DNA of 64,000 nt. It comes from an uncultured Gemmatimonadota bacterium (GTDB lineage: Bacteria; Gemmatimonadota; Gemmatimonadetes; Longimicrobiales; Longimicrobiaceae). Below the pieces are notes generated by a model. That model was given only the letters and a program-made list of their open reading frames with translations. It did no database searches and was not told where the DNA came from. Of the stretch, positions 18,439 to 26,887 are shown one piece after another. The DNA is taken from contig CADCTW010000217.1 of the NCBI GenBank assembly GCA_902805735.1, positions 1 to 64,000 of the forward strand, read 5' to 3'. The first letter of the stretch is position 1. Every line of letters starts with the position of its first letter. The position numbers and the translations under genes are program-made.

Positions 18439-19137
18439 ATGGCTGTCCGGTTCTCCGCCGAAACGCAGGGCTACAGCACGCTGCTGTCCGTTCCGCAGGG
18501 TGCGTACACGGTCACGTGGTGGGCGAAGCTGTACGTGTCCAAGGGTTACGCCACGATGTGGGAGCCCGGATCGACCGCTGACACCAGTGTGTACACCCAG
18601 GTAGGGATGGACGCCGACACCACCTACGGCATCCACACCTCAGGCGGCGGCAACCTCAACGCTGTCTACCCGATGGTCGCCAGCACCGTGGATGGCACCG
18701 CGAACTGGCACTGCTTCGCCGTCACCCAGACCGCCGCAGGTGGGACGCTGCGCGCCGGCTACGGGGCCACGCCCGGGGCGATGACGTTCGCGAACATCGT
18801 GGCGCCTAGCGCCGCACCGGGAACGCTGCGGATCGGGCGCTCCGTTTGGGCCGGCGAGTGGTTCAACGGCGCTGTCGCGGCGTGGAAGCAGTGGTCGACG
18901 GTGCTGACCGACGCCGAATGCGCCACCGAGCTCGGGGTGTACGAGCACCAGCGCACCACCAGTTTTGTGCGCCGCTTCGACTTCAAGGCCCTTCAGACGA
19001 CACCGTCGGCCGGGTCAGGTGACCTGACCGCAGGGTCTGCGTCCCCCTCCGTTGTGACGGGCCCGAACATCCCGGACTCGCTGGCCATCCCCTCCCCGCC
19101 CCGGCCGATCCGGCGCGGACCCAACTATCGGAGGTAG
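18439..19137 (+). CDS. Minor tail protein with LamG/concanavalin-like fold
   Basis: A 232-aa protein. Residues 1-175 show a LamG-like jelly roll: YTVTWWAKLYVSKGYATMW, WHCFAVTQTAAGGTLRAGYG, LRIGRSVWAGEWFNGAVAAW, and an EC(A)TELGVYEH closing helix. Such domains bind glycans, so a host surface role is likely. The C-terminal 40 residues are Pro/Arg-rich and probably unstructured. Confidence 0.8.
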   Translation: MAVRFSAETQGYSTLLSVPQGAYTVTWWAKLYVSKGYATMWEPGSTADTSVYTQVGMDADTTYGIHTSGGGNLNAVYPMVASTVDGTANWHCFAVTQTAAGGTLRAGYGATPGAMTFANIVAPSAAPGTLRIGRSVWAGEWFNGAVAAWKQWSTVLTDAECATELGVYEHQRTTSFVRRFDFKALQTTPSAGSGDLTAGSASPSVVTGPNIPDSLAIPSPPRPIRRGPNYRR

Positions 19138-19140
19138 CGC

Positions 19141-19614
19141 GTGGCCGTCACGGTCCCGTCCCGCTCTTTCACCGTCGATGCCCTCATCACCAACCCGGGC
19201 GCGGTCACGAACCTGTGGTTCATGGCGTCCGCGACCCGGCCCCTGGTGGTCATCCGGGCGAACATCGAGCCGGCGCAGTCCGCCATCCCCACCGCGGGTG
19301 GTGCTCGGGTGCGGTTGATCCGCAAGACGACCGCCCCCACCGGGACGGCCATCGCGGCGTCGGCGAACCTCAACCACGACCCCGGTGACGCGGACGCCTT
19401 GTTCACCATCGGGCACACCGCCACCGCTGAGGGCACGGACGGGGACTTCCTAGAGCGGGGCTGGCGCTCCGACGTCGGGTTCGAGTGGGCGCCCACCCCC
19501 GAGGAGTACATCGTCGTCCCAGCCGGCACGAGCAACGGGTTCGGGATCAAGCACATGACGGCCCCACCGGCTGGTGTCTACGCTTTCACGGTCACGCTGC
19601 ACGAGATCGGCTAG
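19141..19614 (+). CDS. Minor tail protein, small beta-sandwich
   Basis: A 157-aa protein, GTG 3 nt after the LamG gene. Strands such as VTNLWFMASATRPLVVIRANIE and EEYIVVPAGTSNGFGIKHM recur in small actinophage tail proteins. No enzymatic motif. Confidence 0.7.
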   Translation: MAVTVPSRSFTVDALITNPGAVTNLWFMASATRPLVVIRANIEPAQSAIPTAGGARVRLIRKTTAPTGTAIAASANLNHDPGDADALFTIGHTATAEGTDGDFLERGWRSDVGFEWAPTPEEYIVVPAGTSNGFGIKHMTAPPAGVYAFTVTLHEIG

Positions 19615-19617
19615 CAC

Positions 19618-21222
19618 GTGGCGCGTCGCGCAGCGGTCTTCCGGCGCGGTGTCGTCAGACCCGCCAAGCGACGCCGCCTCCCCCCGCAGGCCGTCCTGCC
19701 CACGGGCGCGTCCGCCCCGCTCGTCGAGGTGGTTGCCGAGACCCTGACCGTCACCGTCCAGAAGCGCGCCACCACGCCGCTGGTCGAGACGGTCGTCGAG
19801 GTTCTTCCGGTCACCGTCACCAAGCGGGTCACTGTCGGTCTCGTCGAGGTGGTTGTTGAGGCGCGCGGTGTGGTGGGGCAGCCCCGCACCGTGTCGGTGC
19901 TGGTCGAGGTTCTCCCGGTCAAGGTCACGAAGATCGCCCGCCTCGGCGTGGTCGATGTGGTCGCCGATGTGCGACCGGTCGCCGCTGGAGCGACCCGGGC
20001 ACCGCTTGTCGACGTCGTGGTCGACGTTCTGCCTGTTACCGTCTCCTACGGCGGCACCGGCGTGTCCAGGACTGGTTTGCCGCCGGTCATCTTCCTCCCC
20101 ACGACCCGCGTCATCGCCCAGTCGATCCTGACGGGGGAGTTCCTGCACTGGGAGTTGCCGGTGCGGGACCTGGAGATCACGTGGTCGCTGTCCGGGCCCA
20201 CGTCGATCACGGGCAGCTTCGAGCCGGAGATCCGGGATCTGCGCAACCTGAACCTCATGGCGCATGGCACGTGGTTGCACGTCGAGGACTCTGGCCTGAT
20301 CCGCGCCTCGGGCATCCTCCAGCCCGGCCAGGCTGATGACCAGAGGCTGTCGGTGGAGGCGTTGGGGCCGTCGCACTACGCCCGCCAGATCCCCTACCGC
20401 GGCACGTTCTCCCAGATCGGTGTGGACCCGGCCGCGGTGGTGAAGCACCTGTGGCAGCACATCCAGTCCTACCCCACGGGCAACCTCGGGGTGCAGGTCA
20501 ACGGGACGACTCCGGTCCGCCTGGGGACGGAGCCGTCGGAGCAGGTCGACTTCGTCACCGGCGCCGGCGACCAGGTCAGTTTCGACCGTGGCGGTCCGTA
20601 CCGGCTGGACTACTTCGAGAACACCTCGTGCGGCAAGGAGATCGACGACCTCGCCGGGGAGACCCCGTTCGACTACATCGAACGCGCCCAGTGGAACGCT
20701 GACAAGACCGACGTCGAGCACCACATTGACATCGGCTACCCCCAGATCGGCACCCGCCGCACCGACCTCCGCTTTGCCGACGGCGAGAACGTCTTGGAGT
20801 CCGCGCCGGTTGAGGAGCCTGACGGCGTGTACGCCGACCAGGTCTTCGTGCACGGCCGAGGCGAAGGAGCCTCGGCGGTCACGGGCTACGCGGGCACCGT
20901 CATCCCGGGCCGGCTGCGGATGCCCGTCGTGGTGGTCGACAAGACCATCGGGTCGAAGGAACGCGCCGACGCCCGCGCAGCCGAAGAGCTAGCGGCACGC
21001 CTGTCCGCGCTGGTTGAGGTGTCGGAGATCGCGGTGTCCGCCACCCACGCCAACGCCCCGTTGGGATCGTTCGGGCCAGGGGACGAGATCCAGCCCGACC
21101 TGGTCCTACCCCACGTCGGCCGCATCCGCGCTTGGCACCGCGTGACCGGCGTCCGATTCGTAGCGGAGCGCGGAGCGGCCGTGCTCGCGCTTACCCGGAG
21201 GGGTGAGTTCGCCAGCCGCTAA
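19618..21222 (+). CDS. Tail tip protein with N-terminal beta repeats (Gp37/Tal-like)
   Basis: A 534-aa protein, GTG. Residues 33-145 are six imperfect repeats of about 20 aa (PLVE-VVEVLPVTVTKR type). The rest resembles the siphovirus Gp37-like/Tal central hub: WELPVRDLEITWSLSGPTSI, LRASGILQ-type strands, YARQIPYRGTF, and a C-terminal GPGDEIQPDL...RAWHRVTGV. Position after Dit and minor tail genes supports a hub or adsorption role. Its stop overlaps a minus-strand ORF by 4 bp. Confidence 0.75.
   Translation: MARRAAVFRRGVVRPAKRRRLPPQAVLPTGASAPLVEVVAETLTVTVQKRATTPLVETVVEVLPVTVTKRVTVGLVEVVVEARGVVGQPRTVSVLVEVLPVKVTKIARLGVVDVVADVRPVAAGATRAPLVDVVVDVLPVTVSYGGTGVSRTGLPPVIFLPTTRVIAQSILTGEFLHWELPVRDLEITWSLSGPTSITGSFEPEIRDLRNLNLMAHGTWLHVEDSGLIRASGILQPGQADDQRLSVEALGPSHYARQIPYRGTFSQIGVDPAAVVKHLWQHIQSYPTGNLGVQVNGTTPVRLGTEPSEQVDFVTGAGDQVSFDRGGPYRLDYFENTSCGKEIDDLAGETPFDYIERAQWNADKTDVEHHIDIGYPQIGTRRTDLRFADGENVLESAPVEEPDGVYADQVFVHGRGEGASAVTGYAGTVIPGRLRMPVVVVDKTIGSKERADARAAEELAARLSALVEVSEIAVSATHANAPLGSFGPGDEIQPDLVLPHVGRIRAWHRVTGVRFVAERGAAVLALTRRGEFASR
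19714..20050 (+). repeat. Six ~20-aa Val-rich coding repeats
   Basis: Repeat consensus (A/T)PLV(E/D)-VV(E/D)-(L/R)PVTV-K. Copies start near residues 34, 54, 74, 95, 109 and 129 of the hub protein. The alternating V/E pattern predicts beta strands. DNA identity between units is moderate. Confidence 0.75.
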
Positions 21223-21389
21223 GCAGGTGGGCCAGCTTTCCAGAACCGTTCGACGACGAACAGATGCCTCAACCGGCCGGCCGGGTCGCCTTCTGCCCAA
21301 GGATCATGCAGGGACAGCGAATCCCACCAGTCGGCCAAGTCGGCAGGCACAACAATCGTGATCGTCTGGGGTTCGTTCTCGTCAGGCAT
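21219..21389 (-). CDS. Small minus-strand protein inside tail operon
   Basis: A 56-aa ORF starting MPDENEPQTITIVVP and ending FVVERFWKAGPPA. It fills the only sizeable plus-strand gap in this part of the tail operon (21223-21417). Composition (ADLADWWDSLSLHDPW) looks like a folded small protein. CATGAT lies 6 nt before the ATG, similar to leaderless starts elsewhere here. No family recognised; it could be a moron or a chance ORF. Confidence 0.5.
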   Translation of the reverse strand: MPDENEPQTITIVVPADLADWWDSLSLHDPWAEGDPAGRLRHLFVVERFWKAGPPA

Positions 21390-21417
21390 TCGTTCATCAT
21401 GACAGGTGGGGGTGACG

Positions 21418-21687
21418 ATGCCCCCCGGCGAACAGCTCTGCGCGTCCTGCGGTCGCCCTCTGCGTCTTATGCGGGTCCCCGGCCAGGGCAACCGCTGGAC
21501 CGAGACGTGGAACAACGGCGCAATTGCCACACACACGCCTGCTATGTGCCGGGCTTGGCGCTGCGCCCTTGCCGGGGGCGACTGGATCGCCATCGTGAAG
21601 GTGCTGGCGCCTGCGAACGCCTCCGCCGCTCTCACCTCGCACATGGCCGACCGCATGCTGGACGTGGCCGCGGGGGAGCAGCAGTGA
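21418..21687 (+). CDS. Small Cys-pair protein
   Basis: An 89-aa protein. ATG at 21418 has GGTGGGGGTG upstream; in-frame GTG codons lie at 21406 and 21412. It starts with a CASCGRPL half zinc knuckle, then WTETWNNGAIATHTPAMCRAW and a helical C-terminus. Stop overlaps the fibre start (GTGA). Function unknown. Confidence 0.68.
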   Translation: MPPGEQLCASCGRPLRLMRVPGQGNRWTETWNNGAIATHTPAMCRAWRCALAGGDWIAIVKVLAPANASAALTSHMADRMLDVAAGEQQ

Positions 21688-23978
21688 GCGGATCCATCCT
21701 GTCCTCGCCGGAGTCGCGGCGGCTGGGGCAGAAGCTGGCCTCGATGGAGGCGGAGATCGAGCGTCTCCGCGCCTCCCAGCAAGCCACCCAGCTCGGCGAC
21801 TCAACCCTGTACGGGGCGATCTACATCGCCGACCCGGACGGGAACGTCAAGGGCATCATCGGCGAGCAGGCCGACGGCTCCACCGGTGTCGTGGTCACCG
21901 ACGGACCGAAACCGCCCGCACCGTCCGGGCTGTCCCTCACCCCGGACATGGCTGGTGTGGTCCTCGGCTGGGCCGGCACGTTCACAGCCGCGAAGCCGCT
22001 CGACTTCTCCCACGTCAACGCCTACCTGTCCGACGCCGGAGCAGGATTCGTCCACGGCCCCTCCAACCACGTCGGGACCCTCTCCGACGCCGGCAGCATC
22101 CCCATCACGCCGCTTCCGTCGGGCACGCAGTGGTGGGCCCGCCTCGTCGCCGTGAACAACAGCGTTCCGCCAGGAGAGTCCCCGCCGAGCGTGACCGTCG
22201 GCCCGGTGTCACCCGAGCAGGTCGTGGCACAGGACGTGCTGGACGGGATCGTCACCGAGGTCAAGCTGGCCAACGACGCCGTCACCGCCGCGAAGATCGC
22301 GGCTGGGGCGGTGGGCACGGGGGAGATCGCCGGTCAGGCCGTCACCCTGTCCCAGCTCGCCAACGGCAGCGTGGACGCCACAAAGCTGGTCAACGGCGCG
22401 GTGACAGAGCCGGCTATCGCGGCGAACGCGGTCACGGCCAACCAACTCGCCGCGAACAGCGTGATCGCGGGGAAGCTGGCTGCGGACTCGGTGGCGGCGA
22501 ACAACATCGTGGCCGGGTCGATCCAGACTGAGAAGATCGCCGCCGGTGCCGTGCTGGCCGACAAGATCGCGGCGAACGCCGTCACCGCCGAGAAGATCAA
22601 CGCACTCGCGGTCAACGCCGACAAGATCGCCGCCAACGCCATCAACGCCGGCCACATCACCGCAGGCGCGGTCACCGCGTCCAAGCTCGCCGCAACCCTC
22701 ATCCTCGGCACCACCATCATCGCCGGCACCACCACCACCGGCGCCCGAGTCCAGCTCAACTCCTCCGGTATCGAGGCGTTCCGCGGCAACGGCACGAAGG
22801 TGCTGGACTTCGACACCGGCACCGGGGACATCACCATCGCCGGCCGCTACCGCTCCCAGGACTCCGGTACCCGCGTAGAGATCAACCCAGGCGGTAGCGA
22901 CCCCAGCACGATCCGCCTGTACTCCAACGGCGTCTACGGCCGCATCAGCGCCGAACCCGGCCCCTCATCCTCTGCGGCCATCCTCATCCAAGGCTCGGCC
23001 ACCGACACCGGCCGGCTCGGGGCCTACAACAACGAATCTTTCGTGTCCTACGTCGGGTCCGGGATCTCCCGCACCGCGGTGTCCTGCCTGCAGAACACCC
23101 TGAACATCTGGGCAGTCGGGGACATCGGGCTGTACCACACTTCCGGGTCCAACCAGACCCCCATCGCCTCCTCTCGGCTGCGGTTCTCCGTGTCAACCGG
23201 TGAGGGCGGGTCGACACCGATCATCTCCGCCGACGGGCAGAACAGCGGCCTCAAGTTCGACAACGGCACCGCGCTGATCGTGACTGCGGACGGGCAGGCG
23301 TTCGCCCCTATCCGCGCCAGCCAGTTCCTGGTGAGTTCGTCGGAGCAGGTGAAGGAAGACATCCGAGACGCCCGCGCGGTGCTCGACCCGCGGCAGGTCA
23401 TCCGTCAGGCGCGGGCTCGTCAGTACCGGTTGTCGGCCGAGAAGTGGTACACCCCACCCGCCACCGACGAGGAGCCCAACCCGCGCCCGGTGCAGGTAGC
23501 GGCCCCGCTGCACTTCGGTCCCCTGGCCGAGGAGCTCCCACCCCAGATGACGGTGTCGCTGCCGTCGCTGGACGGGAAGTCCCGCATCCTGTCGATCAAC
23601 CTGGCCGATGCCGTGGGCATGCTGTGGGCCGCTGAGGGCCAGCGGGAGGACCAGCAGCAGCGCTCGGTCACCGGCCGGGCGGTCATCACCTCCGGGACCA
23701 TCGCCTCCGGCGGCACCCGACGCGTCTCCGTCACCTGGGACGACACGCCCCTTGAGGTGCCGACCGACAACATTGCCCTGGCTCTGCCGGCGATGCCCAC
23801 CGCCCTGGGGCGGGTGTCGGCCCGGGTCGACCCGGCCTCGGTGACCACCTCCGGGTGCGACGTGCTCGTCACCGTGTCCGGCCTGACCTCCGTTCTCGTC
23901 ACAGCCGCGCTGCCCGTCGCCGTCGAGGTCGTCGGCCGCTACCTGTGGACCCCGCCCTACCAGCCCGAGGGAGCCTGA
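21684..23978 (+). CDS. Tail fibre with internal S74-type chaperone domain
   Basis: A 764-aa protein, GTG start. Residues 10-35 form a coiled coil (LASMEAEIERLRASQQ). A beta domain follows (GAIYIADPDGNVKGIIG). Residues about 175-355 are tandem ~11-aa NAVTA-KIAA-type repeats, expected to form a triple-stranded shaft. A tip domain comes next, then an S74-like segment near 548-655 (SSSEQVKEDIRDARAVLDP, FGPLAEELP). About 110 further beta-rich residues follow, which is unusual. Probable receptor-binding fibre. Confidence 0.83.
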   Translation: MSGSILSSPESRRLGQKLASMEAEIERLRASQQATQLGDSTLYGAIYIADPDGNVKGIIGEQADGSTGVVVTDGPKPPAPSGLSLTPDMAGVVLGWAGTFTAAKPLDFSHVNAYLSDAGAGFVHGPSNHVGTLSDAGSIPITPLPSGTQWWARLVAVNNSVPPGESPPSVTVGPVSPEQVVAQDVLDGIVTEVKLANDAVTAAKIAAGAVGTGEIAGQAVTLSQLANGSVDATKLVNGAVTEPAIAANAVTANQLAANSVIAGKLAADSVAANNIVAGSIQTEKIAAGAVLADKIAANAVTAEKINALAVNADKIAANAINAGHITAGAVTASKLAATLILGTTIIAGTTTTGARVQLNSSGIEAFRGNGTKVLDFDTGTGDITIAGRYRSQDSGTRVEINPGGSDPSTIRLYSNGVYGRISAEPGPSSSAAILIQGSATDTGRLGAYNNESFVSYVGSGISRTAVSCLQNTLNIWAVGDIGLYHTSGSNQTPIASSRLRFSVSTGEGGSTPIISADGQNSGLKFDNGTALIVTADGQAFAPIRASQFLVSSSEQVKEDIRDARAVLDPRQVIRQARARQYRLSAEKWYTPPATDEEPNPRPVQVAAPLHFGPLAEELPPQMTVSLPSLDGKSRILSINLADAVGMLWAAEGQREDQQQRSVTGRAVITSGTIASGGTRRVSVTWDDTPLEVPTDNIALALPAMPTALGRVSARVDPASVTTSGCDVLVTVSGLTSVLVTAALPVAVEVVGRYLWTPPYQPEGA

Positions 23979-24256
23979 TGGCCCGCGTGAAGATCGTGGT
24001 GGAACGCGAAGGCGGCTCCACCATCACCATCGTCGAAGAGTCGGCGATGCACCTGTTCAGCGACGGCGAATGCGCCCTCCTCACCCAGGAGGCGTACGTG
24101 CGGGTCCTGCGGGCGCTCGGAGTGCAGCAGCAGCCCGACCCGGAACCCACGCCTCCCGCAGCGGCTGGCGAACTCGCCGGGCCGTCCGTCGATGACCCGT
24201 CGGTCAAGGCCGTCATCGACGAGGCGCTCAGCCGCACCGGCAGGAAGGCCGCCTGA
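23978..24256 (+). CDS. Small acidic tail-region protein
   Basis: A 92-aa protein; ATG shares the A of the fibre TGA. Residues 1-48 look folded (ARVKIVVEREGGSTITIVEE, then a TQEAYVRVLRALG helix). The remainder is Pro/Ala-rich with a C-terminal helix. Unknown function; perhaps a fibre accessory. Confidence 0.7.
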   Translation: MARVKIVVEREGGSTITIVEESAMHLFSDGECALLTQEAYVRVLRALGVQQQPDPEPTPPAAAGELAGPSVDDPSVKAVIDEALSRTGRKAA

Positions 24257-24453
24257 TGCGGATCACCGGTGTGCGCGTCATCCGCCCCGACGGTGTGGAG
24301 AAGCTCTACGAACTCGGCCGCAGCTTCGACTTCGACGGCTGGGGAGACCTGATCATCCGCGACCAGGACGGCGCCGCCATCGCCACCCGCAGGCGCACCT
24401 CGGTCGAAGAAGTCGAGGTCATCGCGGTCGGCCCGGCAGGCCCCGAGTCCTGA
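24256..24453 (+). CDS. Small beta-rich protein
   Basis: A 65-aa protein with TGATG coupling at both ends. Contains MRITGVRVIRPDGVEKLYEL and DLIIRDQDGAAIATRRR. Looks like a small beta-barrel. No family recognised. Confidence 0.68.
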   Translation: MRITGVRVIRPDGVEKLYELGRSFDFDGWGDLIIRDQDGAAIATRRRTSVEEVEVIAVGPAGPES

Positions 24454-24938
24454 TGCGCAGCCACGTGATGCGCCAGTTCGGCCGGCGCGGCATTTTGCTG
24501 GTCCTCCTCGGCCTCATGTGGACCTTCGTCGGCGTCGGGCTGACCACGATCTCCCAGCAGCGCTTCTCCGCCGACAACGACGTCAACGGCGGACCGTTGC
24601 AGTTCCTCGACGACTACACCCCCGTCATCGGCGGCTTCTGGATTCTCGGTGGGCTCCTCGCGTTGGTGGGCGGGTTCATCCGCAAGAACAACCCCCGCGA
24701 CGACTACGGCTTCCTCGGCCTGTCGGTGCCGGTGTTCGCGACGTTCTCGCTATACCTGTGGTCGTTCGCAGTCAACATCAGCACCGACGGCGTGTTCGGC
24801 CGCCCCAACTCGTGGCTGCCGGCGGTCGTGTACTTCGTCGTCTTCGCCACCGTGCTGTTCGTGGCGCGCTGGCCCGACCCGGACGACCCGCACCTGCCAC
24901 CCGAGTTCCGGTCTGACGTCGAGGGCGGCCTCCGGTGA
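24453..24938 (+). CDS. Membrane protein, about four TM segments
   Basis: A 161-aa protein. Hydrophobic segments: about 13-32 (GILLVLLGLMWTFVGVGL), 54-74 (VIGGFWILGGLLALVGGF), 88-108 (LSVPVFATFSLYLWSFAV) and 118-137 (LPAVVYFVVFATVLFVA). The C-terminus is polar. Its place before coiled-coil membrane and endolysin genes suggests a lysis or envelope role. Confidence 0.75.
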   Translation: MRSHVMRQFGRRGILLVLLGLMWTFVGVGLTTISQQRFSADNDVNGGPLQFLDDYTPVIGGFWILGGLLALVGGFIRKNNPRDDYGFLGLSVPVFATFSLYLWSFAVNISTDGVFGRPNSWLPAVVYFVVFATVLFVARWPDPDDPHLPPEFRSDVEGGLR

Positions 24939-25366
24939 GCGCCTCGGCCCTGGCCGCCGCTGACCTCGCTAGTTCGTGGTCGTGGCTGATTCCAGTGCTC
25001 ACTGCGGTCGGGGCCGCCGTTGTCGGGATCTACACAGCGCGGTCGGCGCGCGCGGCGAACCGGGAGACCTCTCAACTGTCTGGGTGGAAGGCGCTGTCGG
25101 AGTCTCACAGCGCCGAGATCAAGCGGCTGCGGACCGAGCGGGAAGAGGACCAGGAGGACCACAGGCAGGAGCGCGAGGAGGACCGGCGCGCTCTAGCCGC
25201 CTGCCACGCTCGCATCGACGATCTCACCCGCCGATTCGAGGACGCGGAGCGGCGCGAGCGGGAACTGATCGTCTGGGCTCGCGAGGTGGTGCGGCTGATG
25301 CTGGCCGCCGAGTTCCCGTTCCCCCCACCGCCGCCCGGTGTGGCTGATTCCGGCCCGGTGCGGTGA
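24935..25366 (+). CDS. Single-TM coiled-coil protein, holin/spanin-like candidate
   Basis: A 143-aa protein, GTG overlap. One TM at about 16-36 (WSWLIPVLTAVGAAVVGIY) is followed by a long charged coiled coil (58-115, EIKRLRTEREEDQEDHRQER) and a Pro-rich end. Such proteins are frequent in actinophage lysis regions, but the role is not proven. Confidence 0.68.
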   Translation: MSASALAAADLASSWSWLIPVLTAVGAAVVGIYTARSARAANRETSQLSGWKALSESHSAEIKRLRTEREEDQEDHRQEREEDRRALAACHARIDDLTRRFEDAERRERELIVWAREVVRLMLAAEFPFPPPPPGVADSGPVR

Positions 25367-25545
25367 CCGACCCTCTGACGTGCTGGCGGCACCGCCGCTG
25401 CGTCTGCGGTCATCCTCGCGCCTTCCACGGCCAGGGGCGCGGGTGGACCAGCTGCGAAGCGCTGCGCTGCCCGTGTGTCCTCTTTCTGTGGCACCTGCTG
25501 GAGCCGCTGCCCTACCCGATCCCCGGCCCCTGGAGGGTGTCGTGA
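25363..25545 (+). CDS. Small Cys/His-rich protein
   Basis: A 60-aa protein joined to both neighbours by GTGA overlaps. Cys and His at CWRHRRCVCGHPRAFH and CEALRCPC could bind zinc. The C-terminus has a Leu/Pro-rich hydrophobic stretch. Unknown function. Confidence 0.65.
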   Translation: MTDPLTCWRHRRCVCGHPRAFHGQGRGWTSCEALRCPCVLFLWHLLEPLPYPIPGPWRVS

Positions 25546-25841
25546 CCCGACCTGATCCGTACCGCCCGATGCGCCGGCCCGGGGTGGGGAAGGCGTGGCC
25601 CCCGGACGACTCGTGGACCATCGCCGAACTGAACGCCGAACTCGCGGTGTGGCGCACGTATGCGGCCCTCCGCCCTTATGCGGTGTCTACCCGGCGCGCC
25701 TCTGCGGTGAGTGTTCCGGTGCAGCGGCGGCCCTGTGATGCCCGCTGGGAGCGTCTCACCGAGGCCGCGTTTCGTGTCCACCGGGAACCGCACCGGGCCC
25801 GCGTCCAGCGCTGGCAGCCCGGCGCCCGCGGCCACCTCTAG
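25542..25841 (+). CDS. Small basic protein, unknown
   Basis: A 99-aa Arg-rich protein from GTG at 25542. Contains WTIAELNAELAVWRTYAAL and WERLTEAAFRVHREPHRARV helices. Coupled to the Cys-rich gene upstream. No family recognised. Confidence 0.65.
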   Translation: MTRPDPYRPMRRPGVGKAWPPDDSWTIAELNAELAVWRTYAALRPYAVSTRRASAVSVPVQRRPCDARWERLTEAAFRVHREPHRARVQRWQPGARGHL

Positions 25842-25863
25842 CCCCCCGATCAGGAGACCGCTC

Positions 25864-26367
25864 GTGGCACCCGACTTCACGTGGCTGCGAATCGCCGCCT
25901 CGAACTTGCAGCAGAACCTGGAGATCGTCCTGGTTCGGCTGCGGAAGATGTCCGACCAACTCGACACCGTGGAGATGATCATGGCTGACAACAGCCCCCT
26001 GCTCAACCAGCTCGCCACCAACCTCCGCTCGTTTGCCCAGAACGAGTTCGCCAACCTGGTCGCCGACAACACCCGCCTCGCCTCTCGGGTCGCCGAGCTG
26101 GAGGGCGAGGACGTCGCCGAGGCCGCCGCCGCCGACGAGGCGGTCGCGGCGTTCAACGAGCTCACCGCGCCGGTCACCGAGAGCCCCGACGTGCCGGTCG
26201 AGATCCCCCCGGTCGACGCCCCCACCGAGGAGCCCTCGACGGAGCCGGCCCCGTCGGGCGACCCGACCGAGGAGGCCGACACCCAGCCGGTGACGGAGGG
26301 TGTCGCTACGCTGCCTGCGGGTGACCCCACCGGGTCAGTCGACGGAGACAACACCACCGCGACCTGA
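25864..26367 (+). CDS. Coiled-coil protein with acidic Pro/Thr tail
   Basis: A 167-aa protein, GTG with Shine-Dalgarno CAGGAGA. Residues 8-85 are helical/coiled coil (NLEIVLVRLRKMSDQLDTVE). From 95 onward it is Pro/Glu/Thr-rich and likely disordered. It ends just before the 15-bp hairpin. Possibly a structural or lysis accessory protein. Confidence 0.65.
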   Translation: MAPDFTWLRIAASNLQQNLEIVLVRLRKMSDQLDTVEMIMADNSPLLNQLATNLRSFAQNEFANLVADNTRLASRVAELEGEDVAEAAAADEAVAAFNELTAPVTESPDVPVEIPPVDAPTEEPSTEPAPSGDPTEEADTQPVTEGVATLPAGDPTGSVDGDNTTAT

Positions 26368-26378
26368 CGAGGTCGCAC

Positions 26379-26418
26379 GGGTGGTTCCTGCCCTAGCTCC
26401 CCGGGGCAGGAACCACCC
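26379..26418. terminator. Perfect 15-bp convergent terminator
   Basis: GGGTGGTTCCTGCCC and GGGCAGGAACCACCC, loop of 10 nt. It lies between the convergent plus-strand coiled-coil gene and the minus-strand DUF6221-like gene. Half of it encodes the last residues of the minus-strand protein. Likely bidirectional. Confidence 0.72.
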
Positions 26419-26836
26419 CCTCCGGGGTCCACTCTTGCTTATAGCTGGGGTGCTCGCGGTAGGGCAATGCGAGCAGACGCAAGATCAGATCGGCGAAGTA
26501 GGGAGTTCCGTCGTCTGGATCACTGTAAGGCGGCGAGTACGGGGCGCACTCGCTAACCACTCGGCGCTTCGCCGCCATATCGGCAAGCACGCGGGCTGGG
26601 TCATGACGGACGATATGACGCGCCGCTTCGTTTACGAGCCAGCCGGTGACGTCTACGGCCTTCCGGGTCGTCTCGTCGGCATCGATCACCATGGCCAGAG
26701 CCTCATCCTCCGGGTCCACCCTCAAGCGCCACGGTGTGCGGTACAGCCAGTCATCAGCATTGCGTTCCCCCGCTGCCCGAGCGACTTGCTCGTCCTCGTC
26801 GAGGCGTGCGCGCAGGAACTCCACCAGGTCTGCCAT
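26393..26836 (-). CDS. DUF6221-like protein on the minus strand
   Basis: A 147-aa protein starting MADLVEFLRARLDEDEQVAR. The motifs WRLRVDPE, ADETTRKAVDV, EAARHIVRHDPARVLADMAAKR and a C-terminal LILRLLALPYREHPSYKQEW match the DUF6221 family of actinobacteria and their mobile elements. Function unknown in the family. It opposes the late operon and is likely an independent moron. Confidence 0.82.
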   Translation of the reverse strand: MADLVEFLRARLDEDEQVARAAGERNADDWLYRTPWRLRVDPEDEALAMVIDADETTRKAVDVTGWLVNEAARHIVRHDPARVLADMAAKRRVVSECAPYSPPYSDPDDGTPYFADLILRLLALPYREHPSYKQEWTPEGVVPAPGS

Positions 26837-26887
26837 CTGCCCAGTGTGGCAGGAGACCTCGCCTCATAACTGCACATGGGAGGCGCC

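Noticed and set aside
19450-20853. A 467-codon minus-strand frame opposite the tail hub
   Set aside because: Shadow of a well-supported tail gene; no motif, odd composition.
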